A stretch of 64,000 nt of DNA from Cinclus cinclus (taxonomy: Eukaryota; Chordata; Aves; Passeriformes; Cinclidae): positions 134,831,392 to 134,895,391 of the forward strand of contig NC_085046.1 in NCBI RefSeq assembly GCF_963662255.1, in the 5' to 3' direction. Made by a program: the position numbers and the translations under genes. Positions 37,971 through 49,000 of the stretch are shown one piece after another (position 1 is the stretch's first letter; each line of letters begins with the position of its first letter). The notes beneath the pieces are model-generated. The model was not told the DNA's origin. It did not search any database and was given only the letters and a program-made list of their open reading frames with translations.

Positions 37971-38020
37971 CTCTTCTAGACATGAATCAAGATGGCTTTG
38001 TCTCTTCTAGACATGAATCA
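37971..38020. repeat. 31-bp-period direct duplication
   Basis: 'ctcttctagacatgaatca' occurs at 37971-37989 and again, identically, at 38002-38020, an offset of 31 bp. The bases between are 'agatggctttgt'. This is a small local tandem duplication. Confidence 0.92.
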
Positions 38021-39357
38021 GACGAGTTGTTTTTAGGAAGGAATGTGGAAAACTGGAAGTTTTGAAGTTGTGAATTTGCAAAAATTGTTGCCTAAGCACT
38101 GCTCACTGGGTAGCGGGAGGTCAATGACTTCTTGCTAGCAAGTTCTAACAACACCAAAGTGAAGAACAAGTGCCAAGGAATATTCCTAGTCACTGCAAGA
38201 AGCCATTTTAAACTGAGGAACAACTCTTACAGTAAGAGACTAAATTTGCCAAGGATAGATCATCCATCTTCCACAAAAATAATTAAAGGGAAGTAGAATA
38301 TCAGCCTTGATGCTTATTGCCTTTATTGGATTATTTTTATAACTTTCACTTAAGCAGGATTACAGATATAGGTAAACAAGGGCCCTGACCCCAAAACTAA
38401 TTGTCTAAAACAGTTATTATATTTTCAAAGTCTAGATGGTCAATATACTTATTTTATTAATAAAACTAATGCAAAACAAAATTTGAATATAATTCCTCTT
38501 AAGATGCAAGGACATATTTCATATCATCACAGTTATCAGAAAATTAAAAACAATCTTCAGCTCTCTTTCCTTAATTCAACATATGTGAATACCTTACATG
38601 GGAGCAAGTTAGCTGTTGTGGAATATTTTCAGATCAGAAATTACATGTGACAAGCATCTACACCCTTATGTCTGTAACAAAAAAGAAAACAAACAAAAAA
38701 ATGACTAATGCTGAATACAAATAGATGTTCAGAAGAGACCTGATTTTGTGCTGTTCTTTGCTTTTGGATGAGTTAATATCTTACCAAAATCAAGGATGAA
38801 GCTTTCTAAACTCTCAGTAGAGACCCTGGAAATATCTTTTTAGAGTGGCTTTCTTCAAAGGAACTGTCTTTATTGTTCAGAGTATAAGATCCACAAGGAA
38901 AACCCAAGTCTGAATTATTTTCTCTTTTTCTTTTTCTCCTTTTTCTCAGCACTTGTTTTTAAGATACTATTAAATGATACATAAGTTATCCCAAAGTCAT
39001 AAGGTGCTATTCTTACTATTTTACTTCTTTGTGAATAAGAAAGATATTTCTCTTTTTTGATGCTGAAGTCACTATTTAGAAGAAAACGTTTTATACACAT
39101 ATATCACCAATTTTTAGTGATGAAATGTGGTAACTCCCACAAAAGCAATGAAAGCAAGAATGAAGCAGACTGAACAAAGCTCACTGGAATATTCACAAAA
39201 GGAAGAGAAGGAGATGAAGAATGGGAGGGAGTGAGGGAGGAGGAGAAGAGCTTTGCAAGAAACAATCTCTGAATCACTTTCCTGGTTTGTTTGTCTATAG
39301 TTTTCTACTACCTGAATATTCAGGTAAAAACTCCTCAGCTGATGATATCTCATTTGA
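38021..39357. other. Unannotated AT-rich DNA
   Basis: No gene or transposon recognised. Pyrimidine-rich sequence (ttttctctttttctttttctcc) lies at about 38920-38945. Confidence 0.55.
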
Positions 39358-39358
39358 T

Positions 39359-39542
39359 TAAATCATAGAATCATCACAGGATATACTGAATTGGGAGACA
39401 CCCACAAAGTTTATTGAAGTCCAGCTCCTGTTCCTGCACAGGATCACCCCAAGAATCATAGCCTGTGCCTGAGAGCATTGTCCAAACTCTTCCTGAACTC
39501 TGAAAGGTGCTCTGACCATTTCCATTGAACTCAGAGTGAAAT
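39359..39542 (-). mobile_element. CR1 LINE, 3' tail
   Basis: The plus strand begins 'aatcatagaatcatcacaggatat' and continues 'ttgggagacacccacaaag', 'agtccagctcctgttcctgcacaggatcaccccaagaatcat', 'tgtgcctgagagcattgtccaaactcttcctgaactctg' and 'gctctgaccatttcc'. This is the reverse complement of the same CR1 3' subfamily as the copy ending at 25735. It is 5'-truncated near 39542. The minus frame at 39358-39558 is chance. Confidence 0.93.
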
Positions 39543-42500
39543 TATGATATTTTTTCAAGATTTTATTTTTAAAGAGAATGCCTATTGCTATAAAGATAAG
39601 GAGATGACAGAAATATCAAGTACCCCTGAAATCATGCATTTGTGTTTCAAAGTGGCTTTGCATATATATAAATATAGGACCTTGATTAAGATTAATGTGC
39701 AGGGATTAAAACTTTGATAGGATTGTGCAGGTAAGCCTCAAATAATGCTACTAAAATAATAATACCCAAAAATTAAACTGGGCCAGGTGTGGATTTGTTT
39801 TGCCACCTGATTGCGTTTTCTATTAAGTTTTTAGAATGGACCTTGGAACTCTTTTAGTCACAAACCCATGCCCATTTTTCTAAACAATACTTAGTTACAA
39901 TGTGGCAGTTTGCAAGGGCTAATGATTTTTCTCAAAGAAAAGATTGACTGTGCCCACAGTTCTGGCTTGTAAAAGGATGAAAATAGCTAGAACTATGTCG
40001 GTTTGCCTGGGACAGAAAATAGGTGTAAGCAGCATAAGTATAGGTGCTATGATAGTATTCATTGTCTCTTATTGCCTTATATCACCCCATAAATCTTGCT
40101 TCTCTTTTGTCCTTAGAACATCATGGTTTAAACAACTGTATTTTTCTAAATGTCATCTTTGTGATATCTGGCAACAAAAGCTTGACTTTGAAGTTGAAAG
40201 ATATTTCTCATAATAGGTTAGGAGCAAGATACAATTTTGCTAGTGATACAAGGTCTTTTATAGGTCTTCAGGCTGATCACACAAAACCTTTTTACTAGAG
40301 TAAACACAAATATATATTAAACACACATTTACAGTAAATATGCATTTTTGTCCATAGGAAGACACTTTAAATACTCCACTATCAACTTAAACAATCTAAT
40401 AGCTTTAAAAGCAGATGTCGTAAGGCCTGTTTTAAAATATTTCAAATAAATTTTCAAAAGTGAGACGGGAAAAGTAACAGATATATATTAGATTTTAAAC
40501 TGTAACTTTTATAGAAATACCCTCTACAAAGAAAAGGTATTGTGCAAAGTGCACACATGGATGTGGATGCCATTTTTTTATTTTAAAGGTTCTTTTACAA
40601 ACTAAGAGGAACATCATCCCTTTATAAACTTTAATGGCTTCCAAATGTCTAGTCTTCATTTTAAAGATAAAATGTAGCAATACTTATACAGCATCAAATG
40701 TCTCCACTGTATGTGTTCGAATTCATGTAGCCCATGTCAGGAAAATATCTCCTAATAATTCTCTTTTGTTTCACTTTGGTTTGCATTGTAGCGTAGCTTA
40801 CCATGGAGAGTTTGCAGTGGGATACTCAAATTGGATTCATGTTGTTTGAAGCCAATCTTGAGAAAGTGTGCCAATAGCACAGCTAATGCAATCTGGTCAT
40901 TCAGTCTGTAGGACCAGACAGGAACTCGGCTGAGGTAAAACTTTCAGAAATGCATACATTGTGGACTTTGAGGCTTTAGCACCAACTGCTTCATCCTTCA
41001 GATCCATCCTAGTGCAGTTTGCTGCACTAAGCCAGAAATGGCACCTGGGTTCTGATCCTGAGAAATACAAAAATGTTGCAGTCATTGCTATTTAGAATCC
41101 AACCACATACTCTCAAGCAGATATTTGTGGTTTCAGGAGACTGAAGATTCAGAGGGATCTCCATAGCTCAGAGATATTGAAAGTCACCAGAAGAAAATTT
41201 TTGCATGGACCAAAGTTGTCCTGTTTCTGAAGAGCTACCTGGCTGTAGGCTGTACTGCTGTGACATTATTTGAAACTGCATGTTAGCATTTTTACACTGA
41301 CAGGACTGTCTGCATGAATATAGAGGCAACTAAAAAAGAATATAATAATGAATCTATTCCATTTCAGTGTTCAAAACACATTTTACAAAATATGACTTGG
41401 ATTGTGGTTTCAGTGAGGATTTTTCCTCAATTTATGGATTATTCGCTCTGTCCAGAATCTAGTACTTTGAATCATAGCTACCATCATAATGTACATTCAT
41501 CTGAACTAGTCATCATCATCATCTACAGATGGGCATTTGCATTAGTACTGTAGGCTCATTCTGTAGTCACTAAGTTATCTCTGGAAGATGGTTCATCTCA
41601 CACCTCTTAGAAAGGGATGGTGCAGCTATTTATCTCTTTTGAGTACAGCAGAAGCCTGAGCTTACCAGCTATCTGGCTAATGGATGGATAAAATGTCAAG
41701 ATGAGTCTTGTTCCTTTTCTCTACTGGCTTAAGTGTACTGATGTAAAGCATGTGCATTTCACATAAAGTGAAGATCTAACATGTTCTTAATATTTCTCTC
41801 ATAGAAAGAGACAAGAATAACAGGAAAACAAAGATTTATACTTTTTTTGTTTCCCTTACACTTTAAGATTATGCGACCTGCAAAACTTTGTGTAAGATTC
41901 TCTGTAGTTCTTTAGCTGAAAATTCTGTGGGAATTTATTTCTCAATAAAATGTAAACCAAACTACTTTGAATTGAATGCTTCCAATAACCTTCATGATTA
42001 ATTAGTCACAGGTTTTTAATTTTCATTAGCAAAAATTATTACCAGTTTTGTAAAGAAAACTTTGCTAGTACTAGTGATTTAGCAGAGAAATGCTTTAAGT
42101 TCTCAGGAGTTCTCTTAGTGTGAGGAGCTGTGGGAATTTCAAGGACAACTAAGTATAAAAGAAGTAACTTCATAAGACATATTAAGAAAAGGGAAAAAAA
42201 TCCTGGAAGTGGAAATGTGAATAATTATGTAGAAGATAATCCTACTAATCACTATGGAAAAAGGAAAGTAAGGCTTAGAAAATAAAGGAGACTAAAATTA
42301 CCTGTTTTGTGACTAAAACAGTTCCCTTCTTTGATCACTGGAGAGCACTGTTCCCCTACGAAACAATTTGCTTTAAGAACACAGCTGGGTATTCTGCTGC
42401 AGAAGTGATTTTTTGTAGCAAATTATATAACATATATTATGAATTCAGAGTTACAGAAGGAGAAATGTTATTTTTCTGAAAAAAAGTAACATTTTATGGG

Positions 42501-43369
42501 ATTTTATTCTTCTATCACCCAATTTATACAGATAATATCATTCTGTTTATTACTTCTACAGAATGTAAGAATGTCTTCATCAAGTCCAGAGATCTATCAT
42601 GTAGGTAATAGAACATGTGCCTATCTGAAATATGAGTGTTGTTTCTTTCACAAATCTGTTTATTGTAAAAATAACACAAATTATATGGAATCCAGAGTAA
42701 ATACACATAAGGAGTCAGCTCTGGACAGATGATAGTAAAATCACCTGCATCATTCCTGAATTGGAAGGACTAACATCATATCTATCCAGGTCTTGAATAA
42801 TTTCTGTTAAGTATAAAATCATAATTCCAGACAAAGATGCAAAACTAGTTACCATAAGTTCAGAACTACGATTATCTGGTGATTAGCACAGAGACTTGAT
42901 CAGTAATTCTGAGCTGGTAATTCTGTCTGGTTTGAGGATCTGTGTATAAACAAAGTGCTGCAAATCCTGGGATTTTTTTTTTTTTTATGTCTCAGGTTTC
43001 AGAGTCTTACTATGGGTTAATATCAATGCCTTAGAGCTTCACTTTGGCACTTCTGCCTTGAGATTCAGCCCTTTGTGCTTTGTTTGTTATTGTACAGTTG
43101 TATTTGACCTAGCAGAGTGGGATCAGAATCAGAATTCTCTGCCTCACTTGTATTAAAACAAGGGTAGTATAATTTTGTTCAACTGTTAAAGCATAGGGCA
43201 TTTAATTGGAATTCAAATAATGCACTTTAAAAAATCATTATTTAAAGAAATTATCTCTGTTGTATCAAAGATGAAACAAGGAGTGAAAATAAACCTTGCT
43301 ATCAGCTTTGCCCTTTTTCTGTCATAATGAATGCTTTGTTTAGTTGTTAGGCACTCATGTATGCAGAAG
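39543..43369. other. Unannotated DNA, no recognised transposon
   Basis: No gene recognised. A run of 14 T residues lies at 42973-42986. This is the left part of an unusually transposon-poor block that extends to about 51.3 kb. Confidence 0.5.
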
Positions 43370-44720
43370 GGGAGCTGTTAATCATGCAAGCTATTCTGTT
43401 ACATATAGAACATATTAATTATGAACACAGAGGGAGGGCTTTCAGCATCTTGATGGAAGAAGGGCTGTGAGGTGTGCTGGATATCATAATCCACAATGAG
43501 AGCTGGATCTTTATGCACTGAGGAGGATCTGAGCCTGTAGGTCACCTACCAAATCTCATCTGCTCCTCTATGACCATGTCAAACATCTTGTTCACTGGCT
43601 ATGTATAATTCATTGTACTTTATTAATTGAATTGCACACAGAGAAGACCTGATTTGTCTAGATAGCCTTTCCATTTCAGAGCAGTAAAGCTCCATTGATT
43701 TCCAGTCAGAGGAGAGGATGACATGAATAGATTATTTAATATTTAAATCAAATCAGCATAGTACTGACCTCTCTCAGCTTCACGTCTTGCATGAGAACCT
43801 CTGCTAATAAGCAGCAGACACGCACATGTCAGGAGCCCACCCTGCAAAGGACCACTGACCACATTAATCCAAAATCGATTATGGGACCATATGCAAAAGG
43901 CGATTATGACTGATGACATGGAGGACATAAAGCTGGGAGGAATTGGTTTTCAAAGTGTGATAGCAGGAATTAGTGATGTATCTATCAGCACTACCTCTAG
44001 TGGGGCTTTGGCTCAGTGAGTACTTTAAGCAATAGAGCAAGCCATAGCTTTTAAATAATTAGCTGAGAACACCTCTTACTTGCATATCTGAACAACAAAG
44101 GAAAAGCAGATATAGTTACAGTCTGATTTAGCTAATTAGCATTATGGTATGCCTTGATTTTTCTCTTTGCCTGACTTTGTAATGAGATTTGGGATAGCTA
44201 TCACAGATCTGAGCTGATTAGGTGTGCACTGGCACAGATGGGGAAATGGGAAGAGAGGAATAAAATGTAGAGGCTTCAGACATTAAAGTGGGATTCAGTG
44301 AACCTAAAACCTATCCCAGGGCAGAGGTCTAATGTGATTAGCACTTAAGCTGTACCATGAATGCAAGAAAACATATGGTTTTGAAGCTTTGGAGCTGTCC
44401 GTGTCTACAGGGAAAGGTACCAAAATTCCTCTTCAATATCATCTGAATTCTCAGAGAAGTATTTTACAAGTTTGATGAACTCAGTCATGTGAAATAGTTG
44501 TTGGCTTCTACCTGAAGAAATTGCTAGATCCAGAAGGGTGCCCATAAAGTTGCAGAGTATCACTGAAGCCCTTGAAGGTGCCTGATTCTAATTGATTAAT
44601 CATTATTCTGAACTCAGACAAACAGACCACCTGGATTTCAGATTAAGGTTGCCAAACCAAAGTCACATGCTATGACCTAGCAAATGTCATCTGATGTCAT
44701 CAATAATGACATGGATGAAA
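43370..44720. promoter_or_regulatory. Conserved-element-like block with homeodomain, POU and SOX motifs (putative enhancer)
   Basis: The sequence is complex and balanced, with no repeat or coding signature, and dense in developmental transcription-factor words. These include taatcc (OTX/PITX type) at 43865-43870, palindromic aatcgatt at 43873-43880 and atgcaaa (POU type) at 43891-43897. They continue with ttgcatat (POU type) at 44080-44087 close to aacaacaaagg (SOX type) at 44091-44101, palindromic gctaattagc (homeodomain) at 44131-44140, and taattgatta (two homeodomain half-sites) at 44589-44598. Each motif is common by chance; the call rests on clustering in a transposon-free stretch. Conservation across birds and mammals would decide it. 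Confidence 0.3.
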
Positions 44721-46555
44721 CCAAATTTTATCATCCTTGATTTATTGCTGATTGAAACATCACCCTAGTTTTGATATGCTCAAAAATGTGATTTTTTAAA
44801 TGAATGATCCTAGCCTTTTCTTATGCTGGCAGTTTTCTAAAGGGCCACAATAAATCTCAAAGTTCTTTCTCCAGACTCTCACTCATCTTGCTGTCTGACA
44901 ACTTTGATTCTAATACCAGCAACCTCCTCTCCTCCCCAATTTCCTGCCATTATCCAACCCTGTTGTTTGTAGTTCCAAAGCCTCCATGTTGGGATACTGT
45001 TTAAATAACTCAAGTCTTTTAATGTATATTTGAAGCATCTGAATTTTCTGTCCTACCCTCTTTTCCAAGTGTTTAGGAAAATATGTCCCTCTCTTTGTTA
45101 TTACATCTTAACATACAAATAAGAAGAATGTCTTATTTTCTTTTTCCCTATAAAGCTTTTTTACTTTTAGATTATTCCCCTGTTCTTTTTTCTAACAATA
45201 GGCCAGTATACAAAGCAGTAGGCTTAAAAATTAGAACTTTACCAGACAGCAGTCTCACTTCATTCTTTCTTATTCAAGCTTTTCCTTTCTTATCGAATGA
45301 GATTAAGAAAATAATTTTTGGATTCCTATTTTTAATGAAAAATGTAAAATTAAATTTAACTTCCGTATTTAAAAAAAACATTAAATTTTCACTGATTGCA
45401 CTCTGAATTTATTGGACTATTGATATGCAGATAGTACAAATTCCGATCATGCAGGAAATAAAAGACAATAACTCCAGAAGGGAGAATAGTGGAAAATACT
45501 AATAGATAAGTTTCCATAAAGCTTTTATTTTTTAAGATGAAAATTTCACTTATATATGACTTGGAGCAGGGGGAAATCTTGATATGTTTTGGTTTCAACT
45601 TTATCAATAAAAACTATGGCTTTTTTAGTGGAAAATATCAGGAATAGAAATTTTTCTCTTCCTAGGAATCTCCCTGATGTTATAAAAATGTCAATGACAG
45701 CTTCATTTTTTACCTCTAAAATAACAGAATATATCTTTAATACACACAGCATTTCTACCAAAGAGACTGAAGGTGTAAGTCAGACAGTAAACAAATAGAC
45801 AAGAAAATATTACTGTGAATTTTGTGTTGAATCAGTGTTTGCATTTTGACCTGTAATCTCAATTATTTTCGGTGTATAGTCTAAATCATTCTATGTTTCA
45901 TGAAGAAAAAATATGTAGGCGGAATCTGAATACATATATTGGATAAACAAAACTAAAAAAACTCATTTGCCATAAAATTCTCCAAAATAATCAACCTAGC
46001 ATTTATCAATAACTAATGCAAACTCTGTTTTTAATAGGTTTTTCATGCATAGTTAAAATGGATATATACACATCAAAGCTTATATTATGTATTCCAGTCC
46101 TCACTGAAAATATTCTTTATTCATTTCTTTTATTAGAAAGGTTCTTGTTGTATCACATTTTTTCTGTCCCTCATGTTTTTTTTTCATATATTTTAATTCC
46201 TGGAAAAAACACTGAATCATACCATTAAAGGGTCTATTTTTAACAAAACTCAGACTTTTGTGAAAGAGCTAGTTCAGCATAAGCTTTTTGTCTGAAATGT
46301 TCAGTATTGGGAAAATCATATTGTGCCTTCCAATGATCTAAATATAGGAGTTTTCAAATGTTTTCCAAATGGACACATATTATCAGACAGATTGTCCTTT
46401 CAATCACTTCACCTTTTTGCCCCTGTCACCTGCTAACCCATCCACGAGGGGCAATACATTCTTTTCCTTTTACTGCTGTGTAATAACCTGGTGTCAATAA
46501 CAGCAACTGTTAACAGGAGAAAGTACCATCAGGCAACAACATACATATTGCTTTT
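44721..46555. other. Unannotated AT-rich DNA
   Basis: No gene or transposon recognised. The 107-codon plus frame at 45083-45406 lies in T-rich DNA and is unfamiliar. A 10-bp palindrome ctgttaacag lies at 46507-46516. Confidence 0.5.
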
Positions 46556-46591
46556 AAAGAAAAAGAAAAAGAAAAAGAGAAAAAGAAAAAG
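46556..46591. repeat. (GAAAAA)n simple repeat
   Basis: About six units of gaaaaa with one gaga interruption form a short purine tract. Confidence 0.93.
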
Positions 46592-47340
46592 CTGATTTCC
46601 CCCTACATTTTACTTTACTCTTTGATGGGTCTCTTAGTCTCCTGGAAAAAAGGATTGGGCGTTTTACTGTATTCTATCTGTACACCTAATAATTTCACTG
46701 AGAAACACTAATGAGGCTGGGAATCTCTAACCAGTAGCTTGTCACTATCTGTAAACTAAATAATCATCCCTAAATATATTAGGGATTAATACAAAATCAG
46801 CTAAAGTCACTAGGTGCCTTTCAATATACTTTGGATCAGACACAGAAAATTCAAAAATTCATGGTCCATTTTGAAATTAAGAGGCTCATTAGAAAAAGAA
46901 TCCCCTGGCAGTCACATTGCTATTTTATTGAGCAGAACAGTGTTAAAAATGACCTTCCAGTGTTTTTCAAAAGTTTAGAGCATTCAAAAACTTTGAGGTA
47001 ATCTTAGAATTAGGTATTTCTCTTCTGTGGTTGCTCATTTGGTTTTTAGCATCTTAAGGTGCCTTAAATTTACAGATACTGCACCTCTACACTTCTACCC
47101 TTCTAGAGCATAAGTGGATTATTTTAAATGGCATAAGGTCTAAAAGGGAATTTCTTCAACCTAAGTGCCACCACCTTTGCCAGTACAAAACTGTTAAGGG
47201 GAAATAGAACCATGCTGAAAACTGTAGCTCAAAAAATCATTTAGTATCCAACTGCCACTGGACCATGGCTAACTACTAATTGTTCCCTTTAGTGGTTATT
47301 TTTTCACTTCAGCTTCTATTCCAAAATTTCTCCCCACATC
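46592..47340. other. Unannotated DNA, no recognised transposon
   Basis: No gene recognised. An inverted repeat at 46766-46786 has 8-bp arms (atccctaa/ttagggat) around atata. The surrounding sequence is balanced in composition and could be conserved. Confidence 0.45.
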
Positions 47341-47391
47341 CAACAATCTAAAAATCCTGTGATAAAGCTCTTGCTAATTTACATAGCAGAA

Positions 47392-47407
47392 GGTTGCTAT
47401 AGCAACC
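47392..47407. promoter_or_regulatory. Perfect palindromic RFX X-box-like site
   Basis: ggttgctatagcaacc is a 16-bp perfect palindrome. It fits the RFX-family X-box consensus GTHNYYATRRNAAC exactly, with half-sites GTTGCT and AGCAAC around AT. RFX factors bind such sites in ciliary and neural promoters and enhancers. An acatag/atttacat-like stretch lies just upstream. There is no coding promoter beside it, so any role would be distal. Confidence 0.45.
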
Positions 47408-48429
47408 TGGCAGAACATTTCCAGCAGCAACATACTAGAGACAATCTTTATCATTATGTGAGAAATATGCTTAAAGGTGTGTGATAGTCTGTATAACTCT
47501 GGTTTTTCCTCAAGACATTTGTTTGATCATACAGTGAAAGCAAAATATTTCAACTTTGATATCATGGTCCTAAGCCATTGAGCACTGTTGCCATAAACAT
47601 ATATTATGAATTTATTGCATATCGAAGCATGTAGAGCTGGAGAACTGCAGAGTTCAAGGCTGCAGGATGTGCTGCTGTGTTGGACATACCAAGCTGAGAC
47701 GTTTGAACATTGTCAAAATGGTTTTTAAGCACAGTGTGGCACATGGATCCGTTGAGAATTCTGCCCTTCTTCCTAAACACAAGCAGTGCTGTGCGTGACC
47801 TCGTGGCCAGCTGCCTCACTGCATTGGACTTCTCAAACTAAGAAACACAGGACCTGCAGAGAGCAAAAGGTTTGACAAAAACGTGGCCAAAATTCAAAAT
47901 TCAGGTATTATGATTACATCAACCAGCAGATCTATCGTCCAACTGTGATGAAAAAATGGATCCCTAATGGATCCATTGAGAAATCTACAGTGATGTGTTT
48001 TGGAGTCAGTATGAGAATAATGTTGGTAGAACACTTACATTTTGGTTTTTGCTGAAAAATTTGTACTCTGAGTAAAGAACTTTACAGTTTCCTATGTTCT
48101 AACAGTGAGGAGGCAAAGCAAATATGCAATGGAGTGCATAACAGCTGACCTTAACTGGCCAAAGGAACATTTTATACCATAAAATATCATGCCCAATACA
48201 TAAATGGGGGGAAGTACTCAGAAGTTTGGGAACAAAATTGCAGTTTGTGAACAAGTTTGACATTTCTCAGAAGGTGTTAAACAGGGGTATTATTCATCAC
48301 CTATTTTTCTTGGGTTTTAACTCACTCTCTCCTTAAAAAATTATGATGATTATTTAAATAATATAATATTTTACTAAATTTCAATTATTCAACTGATCTT
48401 ATTTCAACCCACAAGTTTTTTTTTTGGTG
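47408..48429. other. Unannotated DNA, no recognised transposon
   Basis: No gene recognised. The 71-codon minus frame at 47604-47819 is unfamiliar. Two tggatcc words near 47750 and 47958-47975 give a local palindrome aatggatccatt. Confidence 0.45.
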
Positions 48430-49000
48430 ATTCTTCTCAGAATCAGGCTCAACGCCTGATCAGCCGCCTATCTGTTGCTTCTCTCTCATCTCTATTAATA
48501 AGAGGCTTCAGGGTATGCCACTTTTTTCATTATCAGAATTTACAGCCAGGCAATAACCATTCTGTCTAGCAGGCAGCAGACTTCTTCTTTGGAGTGCAAA
48601 GGTTCATATTCAAACACTGACTTGCAGACAGATGTACATCCAATTATCTGATGTCTCTTAACATTCATAGTTTAAGCTATTTTTTTTGCCTTTGTCTGCT
48701 GGGTAAACTCTAAATACAATATTAAATCTGCAGCAGCCAAAGCAGTTAAAAATCCTGCTGATTTCCTTTCTTCTGACAAAGAGGTATGTCTTTGTGTGTG
48801 ACGTATATTTCAAGATGCATCTAAAGCTTGAAGAGAGTTTTTACACCAAGCAGCTCACCTGTATAAACGAGCTCCCATCAGAGCCCTGCAATCACACCCT
48901 CAGATAGATTTAGAGTCGGCATTACCCTTTCTCCTCAGAAGCTATTTATTCCTTCCTGAGCTGAAAGGCTGTCAGACCTCACTGATGTTTAGACCAAGAG
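48430..49000. promoter_or_regulatory. Conserved-element-like block (putative regulatory element)
   Basis: About 570 bp of balanced, complex sequence without repeats. It includes a CRE-like tgacgta (48799-48805), several tgat/atca homeodomain-like words, and a donor-like 'aagag/gtatgt' at 48783-48788 preceded by a short open frame. By eye it resembles vertebrate conserved non-coding DNA more than neutral avian intergenic sequence. No function can be assigned without alignment. Confidence 0.25.

Noticed and set aside
46766..46786. Inverted repeat containing TTAGGG, resembling a telomere unit
   Set aside because: A single hexamer in each arm; there is no tandem telomeric array.
48674..48803. 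Open frame ending at a gtatgt donor within a conserved-looking block, as a gene call
   Set aside because: The acceptor side is weak and no homology is recognised; kept only as part of a finding on the block.
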